Position numbers and translations under genes: made by a program
The notes under the pieces: generated by a model
What the model was told of the DNA's origin: nothing
The model's database searches: none
Seen by the model: only the letters and a program-made list of their open reading frames with translations
Source of the DNA: Bacillus sp. SB49
GTDB lineage: Bacteria; Bacillota; Bacilli; Bacillales; Halobacillaceae
Assembly: GCF_000469135.2 (NCBI RefSeq)
Contig: NZ_CP048117.1
Location: 1,649,501-1,713,500, forward strand
Direction of reading: 5' to 3'
Length of the DNA stretch: 64,000 bases
Shown here: in pieces, positions 31,538 through 42,646 of the stretch
Layout of the letters: each line of letters starts with the position of its first letter
Position numbering within the stretch: position 1 is the first letter of the stretch

Positions 31538-31543
31538 AGTATA
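31538..31543 (-). promoter_or_regulatory. Extended -10 promoter of rqcH
   Basis: On the minus strand TGCTATACT gives TATACT with an upstream TG; no clear -35. It is about 25 bases before the rqcH start. Confidence 0.4.
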
Positions 31544-31605
31544 GCACGAGTGCAGGAGGGAATTCTAAGAAAATTCCTTACACCCTCGCTATACGAAGCG
31601 GCTAA

Positions 31606-31614
31606 TGGTAGAAT
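31606..31614 (+). promoter_or_regulatory. Extended -10 promoter of yloC
   Basis: TGGTAGAAT, with TAGAAT at 31609-31614, 35 bases before the yloC start; -35 not evident. Confidence 0.35.
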
Positions 31615-31649
31615 GTTGTTTCGGATAATCTACGATGGGTGTGAGATGG

Positions 31650-32528
31650 ATGAAGAGTATGACGGGATACGGTAAGGGAAGGGTGGAAAAGGATGGGACG
31701 GTCGTTCATGTTGAGTTGAGAGCTGTTAACCATCGTTTTCTCGATATCCATGTGAAACTGCCCGCGAGCTTTCTATCTATGGAAGAGGCTGTACGAAATG
31801 CCGTTAAACAAGAGCTGGAAAGAGGACATATCGACATATCTGTCATGATTGACGGAGACGGCTTTTTGAAAAAGAGGGTGGATATCGACTGGGATTTGAC
31901 CGATCAGTATATTCATCAATGGAAGAAACTGAAAAGTCATTATGATTTGACGGGCGAAATGACTATTGATATGGTATCCAAGTTAGACGATGTTTTTTCT
32001 GTTAAGGAAACAAAGGAGAATACATCCTACATAAAACCTGTACTGGACGAAGCGATGTTTGCTGCGCTGCGGGCCTTGAATAAGATGCGGAGTCTGGAAG
32101 GGGAACGGATCTGGACAGACCTCCAAGCACGTGTTCGGGCTATGCGGGCGTTGTTAAAGAGAATGGAAGTAAGACGCCCGGCCTTTATCAAGGAATACAG
32201 GGACCGGATTAAACAAAGGGTTGAAGAATTCTCAAGAGAATTCATCGACCCGGAAGAGTCCCAGCTTCTCAAAGAGATTGCCATTCTTTCAGAAAAAGGG
32301 GACGTGACAGAAGAGTTGACCCGGATGGATTCCCACCTTCTGCAGGTGGAACGTCTCCTGAATGAAAAGGGAGCTGTCGGACGCCGGCTTGATTTCATGA
32401 TTCAAGAAATGCATCGCGAAGTGAATACAATCGGCTCGAAATCCAATGACAGCGCACTGCTCGAGATCGTCATCCAATGGAAAAATGAATTGGAGAAAAT
32501 GAAAGAACAAGTGCAAAATGTCGAATAA
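31650..32528 (+). CDS. yloC: YicC/YloC-family endoribonuclease
   Basis: Begins KSMTGYGKGRVEKDG with ELRAVNHRFLDIHVKLP, the diagnostic N-terminal block, and ends with the DUF1732 segment GRRLDFMIQEMHREVNTIGSKSND given in parts: GRRLDFMIQEM, EVNTIGSKSND. E. coli YicC and B. subtilis YloC were recently shown to be RNases. ATG 31650 is eight bases after GGGTG and gives 292 aa, matching YloC; ATG 31635 would add five untypical residues. Heads the yloC-remA-gmk-rpoZ group. Confidence 0.92.
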   Translation: MKSMTGYGKGRVEKDGTVVHVELRAVNHRFLDIHVKLPASFLSMEEAVRNAVKQELERGHIDISVMIDGDGFLKKRVDIDWDLTDQYIHQWKKLKSHYDLTGEMTIDMVSKLDDVFSVKETKENTSYIKPVLDEAMFAALRALNKMRSLEGERIWTDLQARVRAMRALLKRMEVRRPAFIKEYRDRIKQRVEEFSREFIDPEESQLLKEIAILSEKGDVTEELTRMDSHLLQVERLLNEKGAVGRRLDFMIQEMHREVNTIGSKSNDSALLEIVIQWKNELEKMKEQVQNVE

Positions 32529-32607
32529 CAATTGTGTTTATCACTAGTTTTTTCATATAATAGAGTTAGTGATTACAGTGCTTGGTCAGAAGAAGGAGGA
32601 GTCAGCT

Positions 32608-33500
<893 letters not shown>

Positions 33501-33502
33501 TT

Positions 33503-33730
33503 ATGATGCTGGAACCGTCTATTGACTCCCTACAGAAAAAAATTAAATCCAAGTACACGATTGTAACATTATCTGCCCGCAGAGCCCGTGAATTGAAACA
33601 GGGCAGCGCGCCGATGGTCGAAAACCCGAACTCTTTTCAACAAGTAGGTGTCGCTTTAGAAGAAATCGACAGCGGCAAGTTGAACTTCATCGAGTCTGAT
33701 GAAATCCAGGCCCGTACAGAAACGCTATAA
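33503..33730 (+). CDS. rpoZ: RNA polymerase omega subunit
   Basis: 75-aa assembly subunit of RNA polymerase. Conserved region: [42 protein letters not shown]-like ([15 protein letters not shown]). ATG 33503 is eight bases from GAGGATGA. A terminator follows, closing the yloC-rpoZ group. Confidence 0.94.
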   Translation: MMLEPSIDSLQKKIKSKYTIVTLSARRARELKQGSAPMVENPNSFQQVGVALEEIDSGKLNFIESDEIQARTETL

Positions 33731-33769
33731 AACCGGACGTTCGTTATGCGTTTGGTCCATAAGAAGTAC

Positions 33770-33808
33770 AAAAGCCGCGCTCATTCTCTGAATCCAGCGC
33801 GGCTTTTA
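33770..33808 (+). terminator. Terminator after rpoZ
   Basis: Perfect 12-bp stem AAAAGCCGCGCT/AGCGCGGCTTTT with a 14-base loop. Confidence 0.88.
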
Positions 33809-33853
33809 CTACGTAGCAAACATATATTCCAGTCGAGCAAAGGGGAACGTCTT

Positions 33854-35062
33854 ATGTTAAAAGGAAAAAACATTGCATTGGGAGTCTCCGGCGGGATCGC
33901 CGCTTATAAAGCTGCTGCATTAACGAGCAAGCTGGTACAGGCAGGTGCGAACGTGAAGGTGATCATGACAAACAGTGCGCAGCAGTTCATCACGCCGACT
34001 ACGTTTCAGGCGCTTTCCAGACAGCCTGTATACACCGATACTTTTCATGAACAGGACCCATCCCAAATACAGCATATCGATGTCGCGGACTGGGCAGACC
34101 TGTTCCTCGTCGCTCCTGCTACAGCCAACGTGATAGCGAAGATGGCAGGTGGCCATGCGGATGATATGTTGACGACGACACTGCTTGCCACAGAAGCACC
34201 TGTTTACATTGCTCCTGCGATGAATGTCCATATGTACAGTCATCCTGCTGTGATGAATAACATGAAGCAGCTGGATGAGTGGGGCTTTCGATTCATTGAG
34301 CCCGGAGAAGGATATCTTGCCTGCGGCTATGTCGGGAAGGGTAGGCTGGAAGAACCGGAAACGATCGTACGTGTGCTCGAAGGGGAAATGGACCGTAAAA
34401 AGATATTGGAAGGGAAACGTGTATTAATTACGGCAGGACCGACCAGGGAAAAGATTGACCCTGTCCGTTACTTCACCAACCCGTCGACAGGGAAGATGGG
34501 CTTTGCCCTTGCCCGCCAGGCCGCAACGCTTGGAGCGGACGTCACTCTGATTGCGGGACCGGTTCAGCTGGATACACCCCCGGGCGTAAATCGCTTCGAT
34601 GTAACAACGGCAGAAGATATGTTTCAGGCTGTGATGCAGCATTATCCTGATCAGGACATTGTCATCAAATCAGCTGCCGTCGCCGACTACCGACCGAAAG
34701 TCACCTATGAACATAAAATGAAAAAACAGGCCGGGAATTATGTCGTGGAGATGGAGCGGACGAAGGATATTCTTTTCGAGCTTGGCCAGCGCAAGGAGCA
34801 CCAGTATTTAATTGGCTTCGCAGCTGAAACCAACGATGTGGAGCATTATGGGAGGAAAAAGCTCATCAATAAAAACCTGGATGCCATCGTGATCAACAAT
34901 GTAGGAGATCCGGGGGCCGGGTTCGGAACGGATACGAACGCCTCTCTATTCCTTACGAAAAAAGGGCAGGAGCAGACGTATCCGCTTCAGAGCAAAGACG
35001 AGCTTGCCGCCCGGATACTGACAGAAGCATACGGGGAGCTTGTGGAGCGTGACACCCCGTGA
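33854..35062 (+). CDS. coaBC: Bifunctional phosphopantothenoylcysteine decarboxylase/phosphopantothenate-cysteine ligase
   Basis: Two steps of coenzyme A synthesis. N-terminal CoaC flavoprotein (GVSGGIAAYKA, VAPATANVIAKMAGGHAD, APAMNVHMY, substrate loop LACGYVGKGRLEEP), then CoaB from about residue 190 (LITAGPTREKIDPVRYFTN, STGKMG, AAVADYRPK, GFAAETND). ATG 33854 follows AAAGGGGAA; the longer frame from 33746 runs through the rpoZ terminator. Length 402 aa. Overlaps priA by four bases. Confidence 0.96.
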   Translation: MLKGKNIALGVSGGIAAYKAAALTSKLVQAGANVKVIMTNSAQQFITPTTFQALSRQPVYTDTFHEQDPSQIQHIDVADWADLFLVAPATANVIAKMAGGHADDMLTTTLLATEAPVYIAPAMNVHMYSHPAVMNNMKQLDEWGFRFIEPGEGYLACGYVGKGRLEEPETIVRVLEGEMDRKKILEGKRVLITAGPTREKIDPVRYFTNPSTGKMGFALARQAATLGADVTLIAGPVQLDTPPGVNRFDVTTAEDMFQAVMQHYPDQDIVIKSAAVADYRPKVTYEHKMKKQAGNYVVEMERTKDILFELGQRKEHQYLIGFAAETNDVEHYGRKKLINKNLDAIVINNVGDPGAGFGTDTNASLFLTKKGQEQTYPLQSKDELAARILTEAYGELVERDTP

Positions 35063-37470
35063 CAATTGCCAACGTCATCGTAGATGTTCCATCTCAAAAT
35101 ACGGATCGACCCTTTGATTATAAAGTTCCGGAGAAATTTGAAGGCATCGTTCAGCCGGGCGTCCGGGTGATCGTCCCCTTCGGCCCGAGAAAAATTATGG
35201 GCTACGTCGTCTCTTTATCCGAAACAAGCAGTTTCCCGTCGGTAAAGAACATCACGGATGTACTGGACGTGCTTCCTACGCTGACAAAGGAACTGTTGGA
35301 GCTTGGTAAATGGCTTTCCCGTCAGACGCTCAGTTACTATATATCCTGCCTCCAAGTTATGATTCCTCAGGTGATGAAAGCGAAATACCGTAAGGAACTT
35401 TGGAAGTTGACGGAGGAACCGCTCGTGCCGGAGCTGGATCGGCTCTTTGATGGAAGGGGTGTCGTTGATTTCGAGGAGTTCGAACGATCCGGCATCAGCT
35501 ACCGTCTGTTGAAGAAGCACATGGATGACGGCGAAGTGGATGTCCATTATGAAGTGAAGAGCAGAGAAACGAAGAAAGTCATTCCGATGGTGGAACCTGC
35601 ACTTGAACCACTGCAATTGGAGGAGAAATGGCAGGACATATCCCCGAGGGCCAAAAAACAGTTGGCAATTGTTGAGTTTTTCATTGAATATCCGCATGCA
35701 TTAGAGAAGAAGCGGCTGCTGTCGCTTCTTTCGACAACCCCGGCTTCCTTGAAGCCGCTTATAGAGGATGGGACGCTTCGCGAATATAAGCAGGAAGTGT
35801 TCCGCGATCCCTACGGCGAGAGAGAGTTTGAGCGGACAACCCCTTTTCCGTTAACGGATGAACAACAGTCTTCCATCACGCCGATCCTCCGTTCTATTGA
35901 ACAGAAGCAGCATGAAATTTTTCTGCTGCACGGAGTGACCGGAAGCGGTAAGACGGAAGTATACCTGCAATCCATACAGGAAGTGATCGATAAAGGGGAA
36001 GAAGCAATCATGCTGGTGCCGGAAATCGCGCTGACTCCGCAAATGGTGGAACGATTCAAGGGAAGGTTCGGGTCAAAAGTGGCTGTTCTGCATAGTGCCC
36101 TTTCTGCAGGGGAGAAGTATGATGAATGGCGGAAGATCCAGCGCCGGGATGTTCAAGTCGTCGTGGGGGCAAGGTCTGCCATTTTCGCTCCTTTTACGAA
36201 TCTCGGATTGATTATTATTGATGAAGAGCATGAAACCAGTTATAAACAGGAGGACAGAACAAGATACCATGCGAGGGACGTCGCCATCAAACGCGGGGAG
36301 ACGCACCGATGCCCCGTCGTTCTCGGAAGCGCGACTCCGGCTCTTGAAAGTTACGCCAGGGCGGTCAAGGGAAACTATCACCTCCTAACGATGAAAAAAC
36401 GGATGAACGAAGCGGTCATGCCGGAAGTAGAGCTTGTCGATATGAGAGAAGAACTTCATGAAGGGAACCGTACGATGTTTTCACGGGTGTTGAAGGAGAA
36501 AATAGAGGACCGTATTGCCAAAGGAGAACAAATCGTCTTGTTCTTGAACAGGCGTGGTTATTCTACATTCGTCATGTGCCGGGACTGCGGTCATGTGCAG
36601 GAATGTCCACACTGCGATATTGCCCTCACCTATCACAAGCGGCAGAATAAATTGAAATGCCACTATTGTTCCCACGAAGAACCAATGCCTAAGGAATGTC
36701 CGGAGTGTGAAAGCAAAACGATTCGTTTCTTTGGTACTGGAACGCAGAAGGTGGAGGAAGCTTTGCAGGAGCTTATACCAGAAGCGCGCGTACTCCGAAT
36801 GGACGTGGATACGACCCGGCGCAAAGGTGCTCATGAACGGCTTCTGAAACAGTTCGGTGAGAAAGAGGCGGATATTTTACTCGGAACACAGATGATCGCA
36901 AAGGGGCTGGATTTCGGAAATGTTACGCTCGTCGGAGTGCTCGCGGCCGATGCGATGCTCAACCTTCCTGACTTTCGCGCTTCAGAAAAGACGTTCCAAC
37001 TCCTCACGCAGGTCAGCGGCCGGGCAGGGAGACACGAAAAGGCGGGGGAAGTCGTCGTCCAGACGTACACACCCGAACATTACAGCATTGAACTTGCAAG
37101 CACGTACGATTTTGAGCGTTTTTTCCAGGAGGAAATGAAGCTTAGGAAAGCGTTCCGGTACCCGCCTTATTACTACTTAACGCTGTTCACGGTTTCTCAT
37201 CCGAATCAGCTGAAAGTTCAGGAAGTCACCCAGAAAATAACGATGTTCATGCAGCAGCAATTGTCCGATGGTGCCTTTGTACTGGGGCCGACGCCGTCTG
37301 CGCTGACCAGGATCAATAATAGATATCGCTATCAATGCATGGTAAAATACAAGAAAGAACCAGAGCAGCGGAAATTCGTGGAACGGATCCTGCATTACTA
37401 TGAAGAAGAAATGAAACAAGAAAATGGATTACAAATCACGGTTGATTTTCAACCGTACCAGCTTATGTAA
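35059..37470 (+). CDS. priA: Primosomal protein N' / replication restart helicase PriA
   Basis: 3'-5' DNA helicase that reloads the replisome at stalled forks. N-terminal DNA-binding domain (VDVPSQNTDRPFDYKVPE), Walker A GVTGSGKTEVYLQ near residue 300, Walker B IIIDEEHE, GSATPALES, and two zinc sites: CRDCGHVQECPHC and CHYC...CPEC. C-terminal AKGLDFGNVTLVGVL, SGRAGR motif VI. GTG 35059 overlaps the coaBC stop. Length 803 aa, normal. Confidence 0.97.
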   Translation: MTIANVIVDVPSQNTDRPFDYKVPEKFEGIVQPGVRVIVPFGPRKIMGYVVSLSETSSFPSVKNITDVLDVLPTLTKELLELGKWLSRQTLSYYISCLQVMIPQVMKAKYRKELWKLTEEPLVPELDRLFDGRGVVDFEEFERSGISYRLLKKHMDDGEVDVHYEVKSRETKKVIPMVEPALEPLQLEEKWQDISPRAKKQLAIVEFFIEYPHALEKKRLLSLLSTTPASLKPLIEDGTLREYKQEVFRDPYGEREFERTTPFPLTDEQQSSITPILRSIEQKQHEIFLLHGVTGSGKTEVYLQSIQEVIDKGEEAIMLVPEIALTPQMVERFKGRFGSKVAVLHSALSAGEKYDEWRKIQRRDVQVVVGARSAIFAPFTNLGLIIIDEEHETSYKQEDRTRYHARDVAIKRGETHRCPVVLGSATPALESYARAVKGNYHLLTMKKRMNEAVMPEVELVDMREELHEGNRTMFSRVLKEKIEDRIAKGEQIVLFLNRRGYSTFVMCRDCGHVQECPHCDIALTYHKRQNKLKCHYCSHEEPMPKECPECESKTIRFFGTGTQKVEEALQELIPEARVLRMDVDTTRRKGAHERLLKQFGEKEADILLGTQMIAKGLDFGNVTLVGVLAADAMLNLPDFRASEKTFQLLTQVSGRAGRHEKAGEVVVQTYTPEHYSIELASTYDFERFFQEEMKLRKAFRYPPYYYLTLFTVSHPNQLKVQEVTQKITMFMQQQLSDGAFVLGPTPSALTRINNRYRYQCMVKYKKEPEQRKFVERILHYYEEEMKQENGLQITVDFQPYQLM

Positions 37471-37497
37471 GCTGTCGTCAGAAGGGAGCAACTAGTC

Positions 37498-38445
37498 ATG
37501 ACAAGAATCGCATTCATGGGAACACCGGACTTCGCCGTCCCCGTTCTCGACCGCATCATAGAAGAAGGATACGAGGTCGTCCTCGTCATCACCCAGCCTG
37601 ACCGCCCGAAAGGTCGTAAAAAAGTAATGACCCCGCCGCCCGTCAAAGTGGCTGCGGAAAAGCACGGCATTCCTGTATTTCAACCGGAGAAAATCAAGAA
37701 CGAATACGAAGAGGTCTTGGCTTATGACCCGGACTTGATCGTTACTGCAGCTTTCGGACAGATCCTGCCGGAAGCGTTGTTAAAAGAACCGAAGCACGGA
37801 TGTATCAACGTCCATGCATCCCTGCTCCCTGAATTCAGGGGAGGAGCACCGATTCATTACAGCATCTTAGCAGGTAAGAAAGAAACGGGCGTTACGATCA
37901 TGTATATGGTCAAAAAGCTGGATGCCGGCGATATGCTTGCCAAAACAGTTGTCCCAATTACGGATGAGGACCACGTCGGAACACTCCATGATAAACTTTC
38001 GGAAGCCGGTTCCGACCTGTTGGCCGAAACGCTGCCGAGGCTGTTGGCCGGGGAGATCACACCGGAGAAGCAGGACGAAACCCTCGTCACTTTTGCTTCG
38101 AATATTAAACGGGAGCAGGAGCTTATCGACTGGAACAAGGATCAGCAGACCATCTATAATCATGTGAGAGGCCTCCACCCTTGGCCTGTCGCCTATACGT
38201 ATTGGAACGATAAACCAATGAAGATCTGGTGGGTGGAGAAAGTGGACGGCACAAGTTCCGAAGTAGCCGGAACAGTCACAGGGATCGAAGAGGACGGTTT
38301 TCTTGTCGCCACCGGAGACGGGAAAACGGTCAAGGTTACGTCCCTGCAGCCGTCCGGCAAGAAAAAAATGGACGGCCAGGCCTTTATTAACGGATCCGGT
38401 CAATCATTAGAAATCGGAGATCGTCTGGGGGAGCAGCATGACTAA
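37498..38445 (+). CDS. fmt: Methionyl-tRNA formyltransferase
   Basis: Formylates initiator Met-tRNA. N-terminal formyl-transfer domain: [27 protein letters not shown]-type [13 protein letters not shown], and catalytic signature [18 protein letters not shown] (Asn, His, Asp of the family), then C-terminal tRNA-binding domain with [13 protein letters not shown]. Length 315 aa. The deformylase gene def, which usually lies between priA and fmt in Bacillus, is absent: only 27 bases separate them. Overlaps rsmB by eight bases. Confidence 0.95.
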   Translation: MTRIAFMGTPDFAVPVLDRIIEEGYEVVLVITQPDRPKGRKKVMTPPPVKVAAEKHGIPVFQPEKIKNEYEEVLAYDPDLIVTAAFGQILPEALLKEPKHGCINVHASLLPEFRGGAPIHYSILAGKKETGVTIMYMVKKLDAGDMLAKTVVPITDEDHVGTLHDKLSEAGSDLLAETLPRLLAGEITPEKQDETLVTFASNIKREQELIDWNKDQQTIYNHVRGLHPWPVAYTYWNDKPMKIWWVEKVDGTSSEVAGTVTGIEEDGFLVATGDGKTVKVTSLQPSGKKKMDGQAFINGSGQSLEIGDRLGEQHD

Positions 38446-39784
38446 ATTTTTACTTAGAGAGACGGCTCTCGATCTATTAACGAGAATCGGAGATCAAGGC
38501 GGCTTCAGCCACGTACTGCTGGATAGAGAAATCAATAAACAGGATTTCTCCAGGCAGGACGGCGGGCTGTTGACAGAAATCGTATACGGCACTCTTCAGC
38601 GCCGCGATCTCATTGCTTATACGATACAACCTTATATACAGAAACAAAAGAAAATAAAGCCCTGGGTCCGCTGGCTTCTTTATATGTCCGTCTATCAAAT
38701 GATGTTCCTTGAGCGGGTTCCGGATCATGCAATCATCCATGAAGCGGTAGAGATATCGAAAAAGCGCGGCCACAAGGGAATCGCATCGTTTATGAATGGT
38801 GTGCTGCGTAACGTACAGAGGAATGGTGGACGGGATCTGGATGAGATTACAGATCCGGTGGAAAAGCTTGCGATCCGAACGAGTCACCCACTTTGGCTTG
38901 TCAAACGTTGGGCGGAGCAATATGGAGAAGAAGTGACGGAGGCGATGTGTGAAGCGAACAACCGCCATTTGCCGATGAGCATCCGAATTCAACCGCTGCG
39001 GATGGACAGAGAAGAGGTCGTTTCCAGACTGGAAGAAGACGGGCTTACCGTAGAGGAAAGCCAGCTGTCCCCGCAAGGATTGATCGTCACTGGTGGTGCC
39101 ATACTTAAACACCCGCTGTTTGCGGAAGGATATGTAACCGTACAGGATCAAAGCTCCATGCTTGTTGCGGAGATGATGGATCTTGCTTCAGGTATGACTG
39201 TCCTTGACGCCTGTAGTGCCCCCGGCGGCAAGACGACACATATCGCGGAGAAGATGGCAGATGAAGGGGAAATACTGGCTTATGATCTGCATGAGAAGAA
39301 AGCGAAGCTTGTAGAGAAGAAAGCAAAACAGCTGCAGTTGACTTCGATTACGGCAGGGCAGGCCGATTCTCGAAAACTTGGCGAGAAACATGCGGCAGAA
39401 CACTTTGATCGTATTCTGCTCGATGCTCCTTGCTCCGGACTTGGTGTTTTGCGCGGAAAGCCGGATATAAAGTATCATAAAACGGAACAGGATATATACT
39501 CGCTCCGTTTAATCCAGGATGATCTCCTCGATGAGATGGCACCTTTGTTGAAATCAGGCGGCAAGCTTGTTTATAGTACGTGTACAGTAGACCGTCATGA
39601 AAATGAAGAAGCTGTGAAGCACTTTCTTTCCAAACATCCAGAATTCCGTGTGGATCCTTCGTTTAAGGAAGATCTGCCACCTGCTTTGAGGGACGGCATC
39701 GGCCTTTCTGAACACGGACTTCAGCTATTCCCGCACGAGTGGGATACAGATGGATTTTTCTTGACCCGATTGATCAAACAATAA
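38438..39784 (+). CDS. rsmB: 16S rRNA m5C967 methyltransferase RsmB
   Basis: N-terminal NusB-like domain ([35 protein letters not shown]) and C-terminal SAM-dependent methyltransferase: [35 protein letters not shown] with the catalytic PC motif, and [25 protein letters not shown] precedes the SAM site. Length 448 aa. rlmN, next in B. subtilis, is missing; prpC follows after 61 bases. Confidence 0.95.
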   Translation: MTKFLLRETALDLLTRIGDQGGFSHVLLDREINKQDFSRQDGGLLTEIVYGTLQRRDLIAYTIQPYIQKQKKIKPWVRWLLYMSVYQMMFLERVPDHAIIHEAVEISKKRGHKGIASFMNGVLRNVQRNGGRDLDEITDPVEKLAIRTSHPLWLVKRWAEQYGEEVTEAMCEANNRHLPMSIRIQPLRMDREEVVSRLEEDGLTVEESQLSPQGLIVTGGAILKHPLFAEGYVTVQDQSSMLVAEMMDLASGMTVLDACSAPGGKTTHIAEKMADEGEILAYDLHEKKAKLVEKKAKQLQLTSITAGQADSRKLGEKHAAEHFDRILLDAPCSGLGVLRGKPDIKYHKTEQDIYSLRLIQDDLLDEMAPLLKSGGKLVYSTCTVDRHENEEAVKHFLSKHPEFRVDPSFKEDLPPALRDGIGLSEHGLQLFPHEWDTDGFFLTRLIKQ

Positions 39785-39845
39785 CTCGGAGGGTGCATCG
39801 GTTGTATTTCCGGTGGCCCCCGGGAAATCAAAAGTAGGTGAGTCT

Positions 39846-40604
39846 ATGTTAGGCTATTTTCTTACAGACCAAGGGCAAGTTCGCAATCATAATGAAGATG
39901 CGGGTGGTGTGTTTTCCGAAAAAGCACCAATCCTCGCTGTCGTTGCCGACGGAATGGGCGGCCACCAGGCGGGAGACGTCGCAAGCCGGATGGCAACCGA
40001 TCATTTACATAACAAATGGAAAGAATCCGGCACTATAGCGACTCCGGAAGAGGCAGAGCAGTGGATGATAGAAACGGTTCGGTCCGCAAACGATGAAATA
40101 AAAGCATATGCGGATGAGCACGAGGAATGTCAAGGGATGGGGACAACGATTGTTGCAGCTATCAGCACGGACCAGTTTGCGACAATCGCTCATATCGGAG
40201 ACAGCCGTTGTTACCTTGCGAATGCATATGGGTTCCAGTCTGTAACGGATGACCATTCTTTAGTCAATGAGCTGGTACGGACAGGGCAGATCACGGAAGA
40301 AGAGGCGGAACATCATCCCAGGAAGAACGTTCTGTTGAAAGCTCTCGGAACCGAATTCGGTTTGGAACCGGATGTCCGCACGCTGGAATTTGAAAAAGAT
40401 GACCGTCTTCTTTTGTGTACAGACGGATTGACGAACAAGGTGAATGATCAGGAATTATCTGAGCTGAAAGATTTTCATGGGGAATGGGAAGATTTTTGCC
40501 GTCGATTAATTGAACTGGCCAACGCACGGGGCGGAGAAGATAATATCACCCTTGCTGTCGTCCATTATGATTCGGCAACCCATGAGAAAGAGGGTGTACA
40601 ATAA
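39846..40604 (+). CDS. prpC: PP2C-type serine/threonine phosphatase PrpC
   Basis: Removes phosphates placed by PrkC. Metal-binding motifs: NHNEDAGGVF, VVADGMGGHQAGDVAS, GMGTTIVAA, IGDSRCYL, CTDGLTNKVND and GGEDNITLAV. ATG 39846 with AGGTGAG just upstream gives 252 aa; an earlier start at 39813 has no site. Its stop codon overlaps the prkC start by one base, coupling phosphatase and kinase. Confidence 0.95.
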   Translation: MLGYFLTDQGQVRNHNEDAGGVFSEKAPILAVVADGMGGHQAGDVASRMATDHLHNKWKESGTIATPEEAEQWMIETVRSANDEIKAYADEHEECQGMGTTIVAAISTDQFATIAHIGDSRCYLANAYGFQSVTDDHSLVNELVRTGQITEEEAEHHPRKNVLLKALGTEFGLEPDVRTLEFEKDDRLLLCTDGLTNKVNDQELSELKDFHGEWEDFCRRLIELANARGGEDNITLAVVHYDSATHEKEGVQ

Positions 40605-42634
40605 TGCTCCAGGACCGTCTCCTTAATGACCGTTATCGCGTAGGGGAGATGATCGGCGGCGGGGGTATGGCAAACGTTTATCTCGCCCATGATACCATCC
40701 TCAACAGGGAGGTGGCCGTCAAAGTCCTACGTTTAGAACACGGGAATGACGAGGAATTCATTGCCAGGTTCCACCGGGAAGCACAGTCTGCCACAAGCCT
40801 TTCCCATCCTAATATCGTCAATATCTATGATGTCGGGGAAGAAGATGACATCTATTACATGGTGATGGAATACGTGGACGGAATGACCTTAAAGCAGTAC
40901 ATCCAGCAGCACAGCCCGATTGACGCTTCCGATGCTGTCGATATCATGAGGCAGGTAGCCTCTGCGATCGCCCATGCCCATGATAATGAAATCGTTCACC
41001 GGGACATAAAACCGCAGAACATATTAATTGATCACTATGGACATGTAAAAGTAACAGACTTCGGGATTGCGATGGCGTTAAGTGCTACTTCGCTGACGCA
41101 GACGAATTCGGTGCTCGGCTCCGTCCACTATTTATCACCGGAGCAGGCACGCGGCGGTGTCGCTACAAAGAAATCTGATATTTATTCTCTTGGTATTGTT
41201 TTCTTCGAACTGCTGACAGGACGCCTTCCTTTCTCCGGTGAGTCTCCTGTGTCCATTGCTTTAAAGCATTTGCAGCATGAGACACCGTCCTTGAAACGAT
41301 GGAATTCGGACCTTCCGCAAAGCGTGGAGAACATCGTTCTGAAAGCGACGGCTAAAGATCCCTTCCACCGATATGAGTCTGTATTGGATATGGAACAGGA
41401 TATTGAAACGTCTTTGGAACTCGATCGGAGAGATGAAGCGGCTTTCGAAATACCGCAGGATGACGAGGAAGAAATGACGAAGGCCATCCCGGTCATTACA
41501 AATGATGTGTATGGTGAACAGACCGAAGAAGACACGATTATCCATTCTCAGCCGAATGGTGTCCAGACTCCTGCTGAGGAGGAAACGCAGGAATATAACC
41601 AACCTCCTGCTCCGGCGAAGAAAGGCAAAAAGAAAAAGAATAAAAAAGTAAATAAGCCGAAAAAACCGAAGAAAAAACGGAAAGTCTGGCCGTGGATCGT
41701 CACGATCCTTATCCTTCTGCTTTTGGGTGGCGGAACGGCAGCTGCACTTTATGTTCCTGGATTTATTCGGCCGGCAGAAGTCGAGATGATTGATGTCGCA
41801 GGCATGGAATATGAAGAGGCTTACAGTGAATTGAGCGATTTGAACTTAAAAGTGAACCGGGAAACGATGTTTTCAGAAGATGTCGAAGAGGGAATGGTCA
41901 TTCGGACGGATCCGGAAGCCGGCCGTACGGTTCAAGAAGAGTCTGAAGTAACCGTTTATTCAAGCCTTGGAAGAGAACGGGTCGAATTTGAAGATTACAC
42001 AGGGGAAGATTTCGACAGTGTCGAAGAGGAGCTTCGGGATAAAGGGTATTCTGAAATTGAACGAATACCTGAAACGAGCGATCAGCCGCCGGGAGAAATT
42101 ACGGCGCAGCTGTCCCCGGAACCCGGGACGAAAGTACTTCCGGATGAAACGAAGGTCATTTTCCGTGTCAGCAGCGGCCCACCGACCATCGATTTAGGTC
42201 GGCTGGATGATATGACGAAGGAGCAGGCGGAAAGTTATCTTGATAATCGTAATCTTAAAATGCAGGTAGTGGAAGAGTATTCCGATGAGGTGGACAAGGG
42301 ACGCGTCATTACGCAGGATCCAGACCCATACACAGAAGTCAAGGAAGGTTCGACGGTAACCATTACTGTTTCCTTGGGTCCTGAGGAAAAGCCGCCTCGG
42401 GAGGAGACCGTCTCGGTAGAAGTGCCTTTCGATGAGGCTTCGGAAGAGACCGAGCAGCAGGTGCTCATTTATGTGGATGACTTGGAACGGGATATGGAAG
42501 AGCCTGTCATTGAGGAGACCATTACCGAGACGACGTCGTTCGATATAACATTGACGATTGCCGAAGATACGGAAGCAGCGTATAAAGTTCAAAGGGGTGA
42601 CGAAGTCATTGCAGAAGAAAGTGTATCGTATTAA
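40604..42634 (+). CDS. prkC: PASTA-domain Ser/Thr protein kinase PrkC
   Basis: Membrane kinase that senses muropeptides and triggers spore germination and stationary-phase responses. Kinase domain: GGGGMANVYLA loop, VAVKVLR lysine, HRDIKPQNIL catalytic loop, DFGIA, and SPEQARGG. A K/P-rich stretch (about residues 340-362) leads to one membrane helix (WIVTILILLLLGGGTAAALY, about 365-384). Three extracellular PASTA repeats follow (about 388-590), then an IgG-like tail to 676. ATG 40604 overlaps the prpC stop. Confidence 0.96.
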   Translation: MLQDRLLNDRYRVGEMIGGGGMANVYLAHDTILNREVAVKVLRLEHGNDEEFIARFHREAQSATSLSHPNIVNIYDVGEEDDIYYMVMEYVDGMTLKQYIQQHSPIDASDAVDIMRQVASAIAHAHDNEIVHRDIKPQNILIDHYGHVKVTDFGIAMALSATSLTQTNSVLGSVHYLSPEQARGGVATKKSDIYSLGIVFFELLTGRLPFSGESPVSIALKHLQHETPSLKRWNSDLPQSVENIVLKATAKDPFHRYESVLDMEQDIETSLELDRRDEAAFEIPQDDEEEMTKAIPVITNDVYGEQTEEDTIIHSQPNGVQTPAEEETQEYNQPPAPAKKGKKKKNKKVNKPKKPKKKRKVWPWIVTILILLLLGGGTAAALYVPGFIRPAEVEMIDVAGMEYEEAYSELSDLNLKVNRETMFSEDVEEGMVIRTDPEAGRTVQEESEVTVYSSLGRERVEFEDYTGEDFDSVEEELRDKGYSEIERIPETSDQPPGEITAQLSPEPGTKVLPDETKVIFRVSSGPPTIDLGRLDDMTKEQAESYLDNRNLKMQVVEEYSDEVDKGRVITQDPDPYTEVKEGSTVTITVSLGPEEKPPREETVSVEVPFDEASEETEQQVLIYVDDLERDMEEPVIEETITETTSFDITLTIAEDTEAAYKVQRGDEVIAEESVSY

Positions 42635-42646
42635 GAAGGTGAAATC

